DNA from: Lentisphaeria bacterium UBA7640
Lineage (GTDB): Bacteria > Verrucomicrobiota > Lentisphaeria > Victivallales > Victivallaceae
DNA length: 8,920 bases
Assembly (NCBI GenBank): GCA_002483765.1
Contig: DLIO01000014.1
Location: 6,864 to 15,783, forward strand
Direction of reading: 5' to 3'
This document shows positions 1 through 5,416 of this stretch, piece after piece. The position numbers and the translations under genes are program-made. The notes under the pieces were generated by a model, which ran no database searches, was not told the DNA's origin, and was given only the letters and a program-made list of their open reading frames with translations. Position 1 is the stretch's first letter; each line of letters opens with the position of its first letter.

Positions 1-24
1 ACTCTCCAACTCCCCAACTCTCCC
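1..24. repeat. Three tandem 8-base units (ACTCTCCA-like)
   Basis: Three consecutive 8-base units read ACTCTCCA, ACTCCCCA and ACTCTCCC. The run touches the window edge, so it may extend further to the left. The core ACTCTCC recurs at about 3147-3153 and 3200-3206 in the other repeat-rich gap, which suggests the same family of intergenic low-complexity repeats. No function can be read from it. Confidence 0.5.
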
Positions 25-53
25 TTCCGGGCTATAATTTCACCGTGTAGGTA

Positions 54-82
54 TTGACTTTGGGCAGACATTGCTTTATCTT
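54..82 (+). promoter_or_regulatory. Candidate sigma-70 promoter for the Bax inhibitor-1 family gene cluster
   Basis: TTGACT at 54-59 (5 of 6 to consensus) is followed after 17 bases by TATCTT at 77-82 (4 of 6). This would start transcription near 89-90, about 30 bases before the first ATG. A perfect TATAAT also lies at 33-38, but it has no recognisable -35 at the right distance. This is inferred from motif match only. Confidence 0.4.
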
Positions 83-118
83 AAGAACTTTACTATTAAC
101 AAAGATTAAGGGAAAATT

Positions 119-847
119 ATGGCAGATTTCAATAATAGTTATCAACAGTATCGTGGCATGACTATTCATGATACCAACGCAATTACGATAAGTTTCATCA
201 ATCGAGTTTATGGTTGGATGTGCGGCGGCTTACTTTTAACCGCTCTCGGGGCGTATGCAGTCATTGCAAGTCCTGACCTTCAACGTATTGTCTTCAAAAC
301 TCCCGGTGTATTTTTATTACTAATTATCTTGACCTTCGGCTTAGTCATCGGGCTTTCTTGGGGCATTAACAAAATGAATGCGACAATGGCTGCGATTGCA
401 TTTGTCGTTTACTCACTTGTTAATGGATTAACGCTTTCAGTGCTCTTTTATGCTTATACCAAAGAATCACTATCACTGACATTTTTAATTACTGCCGGAA
501 CCTTTGGCGCCATGAGTCTGTATGGCTACATTACGAAAAAAGACCTGACTACCATTGGTAACCTTTGCATGATGGCACTAATTGGAATTATTATTGCCTC
601 AGTAGTAAATATATTTTTACAAAGTAGCGCCATGATGTGGATGGTTTCTTATCTTGGCGTACTGATCTTCATGGGTCTAACCGCTTATGACACCCAGAAA
701 ATTAAAGCAATGAGCGTAAGTATGGATGCTAGCAATGATGTCGAAAGAATCAGAAAATATGCAATTCTCGGAGCTCTGACCCTTTATTTGGATTTCATTA
801 ACCTTTTTATCCTGCTCCTCCGAATTTTCGGTGGACGACGAGACTAA
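119..847 (+). CDS. Bax inhibitor-1 / YccA family integral membrane protein
   Basis: This 242-residue inner-membrane protein belongs to the BI-1 (TMBIM) family. Bacterial members such as YetJ are pH-sensitive calcium leak channels, and E. coli YccA modulates the FtsH protease. The soluble N-terminus (about residues 1-30) is followed by seven hydrophobic stretches, at roughly 33-50, 63-80, 89-110, 118-137, 145-166, 172-190 and 213-237. The family signature is clear: AYDTQKIK at 189-196, and GALTLYLDFINLF at 218-230 in the last helix. D191 and D225 are good candidates for the paired aspartates that form the pH sensor in YetJ. Length is normal for the family. The start is supported by AAGGGA at 107-112, six bases before the ATG. 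The gene heads a tight three-gene cluster, 4 bases from the next ATG. Family assignment is secure; the exact role (calcium leak or protease modulation) is not. Confidence 0.95.
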   Translation: MADFNNSYQQYRGMTIHDTNAITISFINRVYGWMCGGLLLTALGAYAVIASPDLQRIVFKTPGVFLLLIILTFGLVIGLSWGINKMNATMAAIAFVVYSLVNGLTLSVLFYAYTKESLSLTFLITAGTFGAMSLYGYITKKDLTTIGNLCMMALIGIIIASVVNIFLQSSAMMWMVSYLGVLIFMGLTAYDTQKIKAMSVSMDASNDVERIRKYAILGALTLYLDFINLFILLLRIFGGRRD

Positions 848-851
848 TATT

Positions 852-1451
852 ATGACTGATTTTATTATACAATCCGTTGGCATGCTTGAAGTAAACTGCA
901 TGTTAGTTCCTGTCGGAAAAACTCTCTACATTATTGACCCTGGTGGCGATGCCGCTAAGATTATTAAACTGGCCAAATCACAAAATTGTTCAGAAACCAT
1001 CATCTTATTGACTCATGCGCATGTTGACCATATCGGAGCAGTCGGCGCTGTCGCAACCACGCTCAAAGCAAAGGCTGTTTATCTGCACCGCAATGACCAC
1101 GAACTATATTCCAGTCCTGCAAATTGTCTTCGGCCGTGGTTCCCGCCAGCGAAAAATCTTCCGCCACCCACTCATTTTGTTGAAAATGAGGATTTTTCTG
1201 TCATCGAAACACCTGGCCACACGCAAGGCTGCGTCTGTTTATATTTCAAACAATTCCCCGCTTTATTTGTTGGCGACACTATTTTCGCTGGTTCAGTTGG
1301 AAGAACCGATCTGCCCGGTGGCAATCAGGAACAACTGATCCGCTCGATCAGAGAAAAAATTCTGACCTTGCCGCCTGATTTAAAGATTTACCCCGGACAC
1401 GGCGAACCCTCGACCGTTGGTCGCGAAAAATCTACAAATCCATATTTATAA
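852..1451 (+). CDS. Metallo-beta-lactamase-fold hydrolase, glyoxalase II-like (YcbL type)
   Basis: This is a cytoplasmic metallo-hydrolase of 199 residues counted from the ATG at 852. The fold's metal ligands are all visible: THAHVDH (H55, H57, D59, H60), PGHT (H123), GDT (D142) and a final YPGHGE (H183). The GRTDLPGG stretch after the GDT aspartate and the short C-terminus are typical of the small YcbL-like glyoxalase II relatives, which hydrolyse thioesters such as S-lactoylglutathione. The separate C-terminal substrate domain of classical GloB is absent, so the true substrate is uncertain. An upstream in-frame GTG at 831 would add seven residues and overlap the preceding gene by 17 bases. 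It has no ribosome-binding site, so the ATG four bases after the previous stop is preferred; its own Shine-Dalgarno is weak, which suggests translational coupling. The next gene follows after 14 bases. Confidence 0.92.
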   Translation: MTDFIIQSVGMLEVNCMLVPVGKTLYIIDPGGDAAKIIKLAKSQNCSETIILLTHAHVDHIGAVGAVATTLKAKAVYLHRNDHELYSSPANCLRPWFPPAKNLPPPTHFVENEDFSVIETPGHTQGCVCLYFKQFPALFVGDTIFAGSVGRTDLPGGNQEQLIRSIREKILTLPPDLKIYPGHGEPSTVGREKSTNPYL

Positions 1452-1465
1452 CGGAGCCCATTAAC

Positions 1466-2035
1466 ATGAGTTTTAATTTCAATAACGAAGAACGCAAAGC
1501 AATTCTCAGCTACGCGCGCGCCGCTATCGAGTCAGTTTTTGATCCTTCAATAAAACCACATATACCCGAAATGAATGGAATGCTCAAACAGCTAGGCGCG
1601 TGTTTCGTGACGTTAGAAAACACTCCAGGCGGGCAATTGCGCGGTTGTATCGGTAATATCATAGCCGCGGAACCGTTAGCGCAGAATATCAGCCGCAATG
1701 CCATTAATGCGGCATTCCACGACCCGCGTTTTCCCAAAATGGTAGCTTGTGAGTTGGACGAAATTGAAATCAGTATTTCCATACTCACGCCTCCGAAATC
1801 AATCCCTTCGCCGAATGATTTCATCGTCGGCGAACACGGCATAATTATGGAGTGTGCGGGCCGGCATGCGGTTTTTCTCCCACAAGTCGCACCCGAACAA
1901 GGCTGGGATAGTGAACAAACCTTAACCCAGCTCAGTTTAAAATCAGGACTACCGCCCGACGCCTGGCAAAGACCAGACGCAAAGTTTCAAGTCTTCACCG
2001 CCATCGTTTTTAGAGAAAACGACTACAACGACTAA
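1466..2035 (+). CDS. amrA: AMMECR1-domain protein (AmmeMemoRadiSam system protein A)
   Basis: A soluble 189-residue protein made of a single AMMECR1 domain. The hallmark LRGCIG lies at 58-63, followed by DPRFP at 86-90 and a C-terminal PQVAPEQGW-type stretch (139-147) that is also characteristic. The family is often encoded with a Memo-family protein and a radical SAM protein as the AmmeMemoRadiSam system. Its biochemical role is unsettled; the invariant Cys-Gly motif suggests an enzymatic or binding function. Neither partner is in this window, so here the gene is an orphan or the partners lie elsewhere. The start is supported by GGAG at 1453-1456, nine bases before the ATG. It lies 14 bases after the hydrolase gene and is probably co-transcribed with it. 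Family assignment is secure and function is open. Confidence 0.93.
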   Translation: MSFNFNNEERKAILSYARAAIESVFDPSIKPHIPEMNGMLKQLGACFVTLENTPGGQLRGCIGNIIAAEPLAQNISRNAINAAFHDPRFPKMVACELDEIEISISILTPPKSIPSPNDFIVGEHGIIMECAGRHAVFLPQVAPEQGWDSEQTLTQLSLKSGLPPDAWQRPDAKFQVFTAIVFRENDYND

Positions 2036-2090
2036 AAGTCGCGAAAAAAACCAAACATTTTCTAACGCTCATAGTATATAATTCGTGCCA

Positions 2091-2125
2091 TTAATTCGCG
2101 CGCGCATTATGCGCGCGCGAATTAA
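2091..2125. repeat. 35-base near-perfect palindrome, CG-alternating
   Basis: Two exactly complementary 17-base arms flank a single central T. Each arm is an AT-rich end (TTAATT / AATTAA) plus an alternating run (CGCGCGCGCAT / ATGCGCGCGCG). As RNA it would make a hairpin of about 15 base pairs with a five-base loop. As DNA, the CG alternation could favour Z-DNA or cruciform extrusion. No T-run follows on either strand, so it is not a classical intrinsic terminator. A perfect TATAAT at 2077-2082 lies just upstream, but its -35 region is poor. Confidence 0.85.
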
Positions 2126-2362
2126 AGACAATAGTTACAGAACACAAACAGTGAAATAAACAGTTAAATGCCATTCAAGACGTCTCCACATAAAAGAAGC
2201 TTAGACCTGTTATCTCCGCCACTTCAAAACCTAAATACAACCACGACTTCAAAGTGTATTAACTCTATGATTATCGACTTTAATTTGTGGCCTTTCTGTG
2301 GACTTAAGTCACCTATTACAGTTAAAAAACGATAAGAAAAAATGAGTTGCAAAAACGGTTTA

Positions 2363-2391
2363 TTGACGAAAAGCTGTTTCCGTTTTATTTT
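2363..2391 (+). promoter_or_regulatory. Candidate distal sigma-70 promoter for the thioredoxin gene
   Basis: TTGACG at 2363-2368 (5 of 6) and TATTTT at 2386-2391 (4 of 6) are separated by the optimal 17 bases. Initiation near 2398 would leave a leader of about 128 bases. It overlaps a weak inverted repeat (2352-2386) that could instead be a poor terminator. Motif match only. Confidence 0.3.
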
Positions 2392-2442
2392 TAAGCCAAC
2401 CCAATAACACTCGAGCTTGAACCCGGTTTATGCTTAACGTGT

Positions 2443-2471
2443 TTGCAATGTGCAATCTGACTGAGTATAGT
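2443..2471 (+). promoter_or_regulatory. Candidate proximal sigma-70 promoter for the thioredoxin gene
   Basis: TTGCAA at 2443-2448 (4 of 6) and TATAGT at 2466-2471 (5 of 6) are separated by exactly 17 bases, giving a start near 2478 and a leader of about 48 bases. The -35 sits in a short tandem repeat (TGCAAT at 2444-2449 and 2451-2456). The predicted start falls inside the first copy of the 10-base direct repeat at 2475-2500. This is the better of the two candidates. Confidence 0.45.
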
Positions 2472-2474
2472 TTA

Positions 2475-2500
2475 ATATTCGTCTGGCGTCATATTCGTCT
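2475..2500 (+). promoter_or_regulatory. Perfect 10-base direct repeat at the predicted transcription start
   Basis: ATATTCGTCT occurs twice without mismatch, at 2475-2484 and 2491-2500, with a 16-base period. It begins four bases after the proximal -10. This placement fits an operator for a regulator binding direct repeats, or an element of the 5' leader. The regulator is unknown. Confidence 0.4.
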
Positions 2501-2525
2501 AAAACTAACCACAAGGAGTTAAGTC

Positions 2526-2960
2526 ATGGAAAATTGCACGGTATGTCCGTTTATCCGGTATTGGTATCTTGTTCTGGCCGTGATCGTAGTGATCTGGGCC
2601 GGTAATAAATTTTTTCAGTCTAAAAAAACACCCATTGCACAAGACATTGCTGGAGTTGAGGATTTGACTTCGGCGAATTTCGCACAGACTATCGCTTCCG
2701 GAATAACTTTGGTTGATTTCTGGGCATCTTGGTGTGGTCCCTGCAAGAGGCAATTGCCAATCATCGCCGAAACAGTTTCATCATTGCCAAGTGGAGTGAG
2801 AATAAGCAAAGTCAATGTCGATGAGGCCAGCGATTTGGCGCAACAGTTCAAAGTACAGAGCGTTCCCACTTGGGTTATCTTCAAGGATGGCAAAGAAATC
2901 GCCAGAGTGAACGGCGTTCAAAGCCGAGACAATCTGCTAAACCTGGCGAAGATGGAATAA
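2526..2960 (+). CDS. Membrane-anchored thioredoxin with extra N-terminal CxxC
   Basis: This 144-residue protein has one N-terminal transmembrane helix (about 12-28) and a thioredoxin domain (about 45-144). The active site WCGPC is at 69-73, within FWASWCGPCK, and the cis-proline is P114 in QSVPT, so a full dithiol-disulfide centre is present. A signal anchor with no visible signal-peptidase site suggests a tethered protein, but topology is ambiguous: the few charges before the helix include R11, with K28, K33 and K34 after it. The thioredoxin domain could therefore face the periplasm or the cytoplasm. A second CxxC, C4-T-V-C7, lies just before the helix and is not part of canonical thioredoxins; it could bind a metal or relay electrons. 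A strong Shine-Dalgarno, AAGGAG at 2513-2518, sits seven bases before the ATG. The gene stands alone between two long gaps, so it is probably monocistronic and works in redox homeostasis or thiol-disulfide exchange. Confidence 0.9.
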   Translation: MENCTVCPFIRYWYLVLAVIVVIWAGNKFFQSKKTPIAQDIAGVEDLTSANFAQTIASGITLVDFWASWCGPCKRQLPIIAETVSSLPSGVRISKVNVDEASDLAQQFKVQSVPTWVIFKDGKEIARVNGVQSRDNLLNLAKME

Positions 2961-3047
2961 CCCCCTGCTCGGATTTTATCTGCTTCCGAATTTATCGCCA
3001 CGTCAAATAACCACGGAGTGGATAGGGAAAAGATTTTAAAGGCTTAT

Positions 3048-3256
3048 GGTCCACGGATTTCACGAATTCACACTAATAAATAATTTATTTTCATTTTCTT
3101 TTCTCTGAGCCTCTGAGCCTCTGTGTCTCTGTGTCTCTGTGTTAAAACTCTCCTCATTTATTTTTCCCGTGTTCTTCAGTGTTTTCCGTGGTTAAAAAAA
3201 CTCTCCTCCCTTTTCCCCATTATTAGTGTTTCATTCGTGTGGATTAGTGGTTAACC
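3048..3256. repeat. Composite intergenic repeat block of GTGT/GTGGTTAA modules
   Basis: Three related + strand modules follow one another: 3104-3147 (TCTGTG units ending in GTTAAAA), 3166-3200 (CCGTGTTC... ending in GTGGTTAAAAAAA) and 3219-3256 (TTAGTGTTTCATTCGTGTGG... ending in GTGGTTAACC). The last resembles, in reverse orientation, the segment 3048-3079: the reverse complement shares TTATTAGTGT, ATTCGTG and a final GTGG/ACC. The ends of the block are therefore imperfect inverted repeats. Sequences of this style recur in intergenic regions of several environmental phyla. Whether they are selfish, structural or regulatory is not visible here. Confidence 0.6.
3104..3143. repeat. Five tandem 8-base units
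   Basis: The units are TCTGAGCC twice, TCTGTGTC twice and TCTGTGTT once, with no indels over 40 bases. The ordered pairs suggest stepwise slippage or duplication. The 8-base period matches that of the tandem run at 1-24. Confidence 0.8.
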
Positions 3257-3297
3257 TTCCCTCGTTCCCTTTTTGTGTTTCAATTCCCTTTTCTTCC

Positions 3298-3325
3298 TTG
3301 ACAAATCGATAAAGTTTATTATAGT
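3298..3325 (+). promoter_or_regulatory. Strong candidate sigma-70 promoter of the polysaccharide operon
   Basis: A perfect -35 TTGACA (3298-3303) is followed after 16 bases by TATAGT (3320-3325, 5 of 6). Transcription would start near 3332, about 45 bases before the regulator's ATG. It is the best promoter match in the window and drives the first gene of a same-strand run of five. The regulator it precedes may act on it (inference). Confidence 0.6.
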
Positions 3326-3376
3326 ATACAAAAGTAACGTTAACTAGATTTTAATTTTAAGGATGGCCATTTTAAT

Positions 3377-4036
3377 ATGTCCGAAACACTCATAGAAGAT
3401 TCTTCAATACTGAAACATAATTTACATGAATTCAAGATTCTGGAACATGTTGAAGCTACGCCATTATTGACTAATCGCGTGTTGGCCGAAAAACTTGGCT
3501 GCAGTGTAAAGTTGGCGCATGAACTCTTGGGAAAAATGGTTGACCGTGGTTGTTTACACGTAAAGAAGGTTCACTCGCGGCGCTGGGATTATTTTTTAAC
3601 CCCGAAAGGTATTTCTGAAAAGATCCGTTTAACCTACGAATTTCTCCAATTTTCCATGCAATTTTATAAAGATGCCCGAAAACGCAGTTCACAATTATGC
3701 CGCAATTTCGCAGAGTCGGGCGTTAAAGGAATCGCGCTCCTTGGCGCGGGGGATTTGGCTGAGGTTGTTTATCTCGGCATAAAAGAGTGGAATCTTGAAT
3801 TAACCAATGTTTTTGATGATGACAAGGAAAGTTTTCTCAATCACAAAGTCAAAAAGGTTAATGAGCTGGAGTCTTCAACAGCAGAAGCAGTAATCGTCTG
3901 CACCTATGATCCCAAAAAGCCAATGGACGAAAACTTCATGCCGAAAAACATCAAAATAGAGATTCCTCTCTACAATGTTTTTGATGAAACCCTCTCCAAG
4001 CCAAATGACTCTGAAACAACCGATAGAGAAAGTTAA
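3377..4036 (+). CDS. Winged-helix (MarR/EPS-associated type) regulator with C-terminal Rossmann-like domain
   Basis: This 219-residue protein is a likely transcription regulator of the downstream glycan operon. Residues about 15-100 resemble the MarR-family EPS-associated regulators: a helix-turn-helix (LTNRVLAEKLGCSVKLAHELL, 31-51), a wing with basic residues (HVKKVHSRRWDYF, 61-73) and the typical LTPKGI...EKIRLT stretch (74-86). From about 115 a second domain begins with a beta-strand and glycine-rich loop, ALLGAGDLAE (120-129). A second strand then ends in acidic residues, NVFDDD (134-139), and a third strand AVIVCTYDP follows (161-169), as in NAD- or nucleotide-sugar-binding Rossmann folds. 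Simple EPS-associated regulators lack this second part; the layout and length resemble the NADH sensor Rex. AAGGATGG at 3359-3366 precedes the ATG. The stop overlaps the flippase start (TAATG), so the two are probably co-translated. The ligand is unknown. Confidence 0.8.
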   Translation: MSETLIEDSSILKHNLHEFKILEHVEATPLLTNRVLAEKLGCSVKLAHELLGKMVDRGCLHVKKVHSRRWDYFLTPKGISEKIRLTYEFLQFSMQFYKDARKRSSQLCRNFAESGVKGIALLGAGDLAEVVYLGIKEWNLELTNVFDDDKESFLNHKVKKVNELESSTAEAVIVCTYDPKKPMDENFMPKNIKIEIPLYNVFDETLSKPNDSETTDRES

Positions 4037-5358
4037 TGATTGAGCGGATAAAAACTTTAGCAACCCAAGCTATGGTTCATTCTGGTTTGCGAAAATACGG
4101 GACGAATATGTCCTGGCTGTTTGCAGAAAAAATATTCCGAATGGTTATCGGATTCACGGTCGGGATATATGTAGCTCGCCAACTGGGGCCAGAAAAGTTG
4201 GGAGTTCTTAATTATGCCATTAGTTTTGTCGCAATTTTTTCTTGCGTTGTTTCTCTTGGGTTGGATCAGATTGTAGTCCGAGAGTTGGTGAAACAGCCAG
4301 ATAGGCGGGACGCGTTGCTGGGAACAGTGTTTATGTTACGTCTCGCGGGTTTTATCTTAATGCTATTTGGCGTAACTGCCGGACTGGCAATTTCTGGCAA
4401 CGATTGGAATACTAATTTGATTGTATTGGTTATTGTCTCGGGTTATTTGTTTCAAGTTTTTCAAGCGATAGAAGTTTATTTCCAAGCCAAAGTTTTATCT
4501 AAATATATTGCAATCTCTCAGGTTATTGCTTGGACTATCATTTCTGTATTCAGGGCATTACTGGCGTTCTGGAATGCGCCATTACTATACTTTGCATACC
4601 TAGAAGCGGGAAACATGTTGCTGACTTCCGTCGCCTATGTCATAAGCTATTATATCAACGGGAAAGCAATTTCAAAGTGGGCATTCGAAAAAAATGTTGC
4701 TAAATCTTTACTGAAAAACTCTTGGCCCTTATTTCTTGCTGGAATAACAGGAGTTATTTACTTGCGTATTGATCAAGTAATGATAAAATTGATGCTCGGT
4801 GATAGTGATGTTGGATATTATTCTGTTGCGGTTAGACTGGTTGAATTATGGTATTTTTTACCAATGGTTATCTGTTCTGCTGTTTTTCCCGCAATTATTA
4901 AGGCCAAAGGAATATCGGAAGAACTTTATCTGATGCGACTTAAAAAAATGTTTGCGATTATTTTCTGGTTGGCGATTGCTATTGCATTGCCGATTAGTTT
5001 GTTTGGTAAACATATAATTCTTCTCCTTTATGGAAGCGAATACAGTTTGGCAGCACCGATTTTAATGATATATGCATGGAGAACTATATCTTGTTTTGTA
5101 GGAGTGGCTTCAAGCAGTTATCTTATTTCAGAGAACTTGCAAAAATATTCTTTAATTTTCTCCTTTATTGGAGCAATTGTAAATGTAATAATGAATTATA
5201 TATTGATCAACCAAATAGGGGTTGCTGGTAGCGCGTGGGCTGCATTGGGAACGACTTTATCAATCGTTTATATATGTCCATTTCTATTCAATAATACTAG
5301 AAAATTGGGATATATGGCGATACAAGCTGTTTTTCCAGTGGACTTAATAAAAGGGTAG
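4036..5358 (+). CDS. Polysaccharide flippase, Wzx / oligosaccharyl-lipid translocase family
   Basis: This 440-residue, highly hydrophobic inner-membrane protein has about 12 predicted membrane segments, and its length is normal for Wzx-type flippases (MOP superfamily). Family features include the N-terminal YVARQLGPEKLGVLNYAISF stretch (45-64), the DQVMIKLMLGD segment at 246-256 followed by VGYYSVAVRL, and the late NVIMNYILI plus IGVAGSAWA stretch (383-402). It would move undecaprenyl-diphosphate-linked repeat units from the cytoplasmic to the periplasmic face. The start codon overlaps the regulator's stop by one base, so translation is probably coupled; GAGAAAG near 4025-4031 may serve as a weak Shine-Dalgarno. 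Such proteins diverge quickly, so the substrate cannot be read from sequence. No gene symbol is given because no Wzy or initiating transferase is present here to define the system. Confidence 0.9.
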   Translation: MIERIKTLATQAMVHSGLRKYGTNMSWLFAEKIFRMVIGFTVGIYVARQLGPEKLGVLNYAISFVAIFSCVVSLGLDQIVVRELVKQPDRRDALLGTVFMLRLAGFILMLFGVTAGLAISGNDWNTNLIVLVIVSGYLFQVFQAIEVYFQAKVLSKYIAISQVIAWTIISVFRALLAFWNAPLLYFAYLEAGNMLLTSVAYVISYYINGKAISKWAFEKNVAKSLLKNSWPLFLAGITGVIYLRIDQVMIKLMLGDSDVGYYSVAVRLVELWYFLPMVICSAVFPAIIKAKGISEELYLMRLKKMFAIIFWLAIAIALPISLFGKHIILLLYGSEYSLAAPILMIYAWRTISCFVGVASSSYLISENLQKYSLIFSFIGAIVNVIMNYILINQIGVAGSAWAALGTTLSIVYICPFLFNNTRKLGYMAIQAVFPVDLIKG

Positions 5359-5416
5359 AGACGTAAACACTTGAAAAATACAATTCATCAGGATTTGAAA
5401 TAGTGGAATATAATTT

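Larger units (their letters stand above)
2036..2525. other. 490-base intergenic region with palindrome and promoter elements
   Basis: I see no convincing gene here on either strand. The longest ATG-started open frame I noticed on the + strand (2168-2335, 55 codons) has no Shine-Dalgarno and an unremarkable product. The gap holds a 35-base palindrome (2091-2125), a smaller perfect palindrome GACTTAAGTC (2301-2310), a weak AAAACGG/CCGTTTT inverted repeat (2352-2386) running into ATTTTT, and two candidate promoters for the thioredoxin gene. No clear factor-independent terminator follows the AMMECR1 gene. Confidence 0.6.
2961..3297. other. Repeat-rich intergenic stretch without genes
   Basis: No coding region is apparent. 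The stretch contains a small hairpin CCAC-GGA-GTGG (3011-3021), an inverted pair of GTG-rich modules (3048-3079 and 3219-3256), an 8-base tandem run (3104-3143) and a duplicated GTTAAAA...CTCTCCTC element (3141-3155 and 3191-3208). It separates the thioredoxin unit from the polysaccharide operon promoter. No convincing terminator follows the thioredoxin gene. Confidence 0.6.

Noticed and set aside
831..851. GTG start at 831 for the metallo-hydrolase
   Set aside because: It would overlap the BI-1 family gene by 17 bases, has no ribosome-binding site and adds residues before the natural start of the fold; the ATG at 852 is preferred.
2029..2041. Hairpin CGACT-AAA-AGTCG over the AMMECR1 stop codon, followed by an A-run
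   Set aside because: The stem is only five base pairs and the run is A, not T, on the gene's strand, so it is not an intrinsic terminator.
2168..2335. Open frame of 55 codons in the gap after the AMMECR1 gene
   Set aside because: No Shine-Dalgarno before the ATG, no recognisable motif and an unremarkable composition. It is most likely chance.
2352..2391. AAAACGG...CCGTTTT inverted repeat followed by ATTTTT as a terminator
   Set aside because: A seven-pair AT-rich stem with a 21-base loop is weak, and the same bases fit a promoter better.
3104..3256. CRISPR array
   Set aside because: The repeats are short (8 bases) or diverged modules without regularly sized unique spacers, and no cas gene is present.
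5409..5414. TATAAT just before the fucosyltransferase-like gene as an internal promoter
   Set aside because: It is two bases from the start codon and has no -35 at a usable distance, so any transcript would begin inside the gene.
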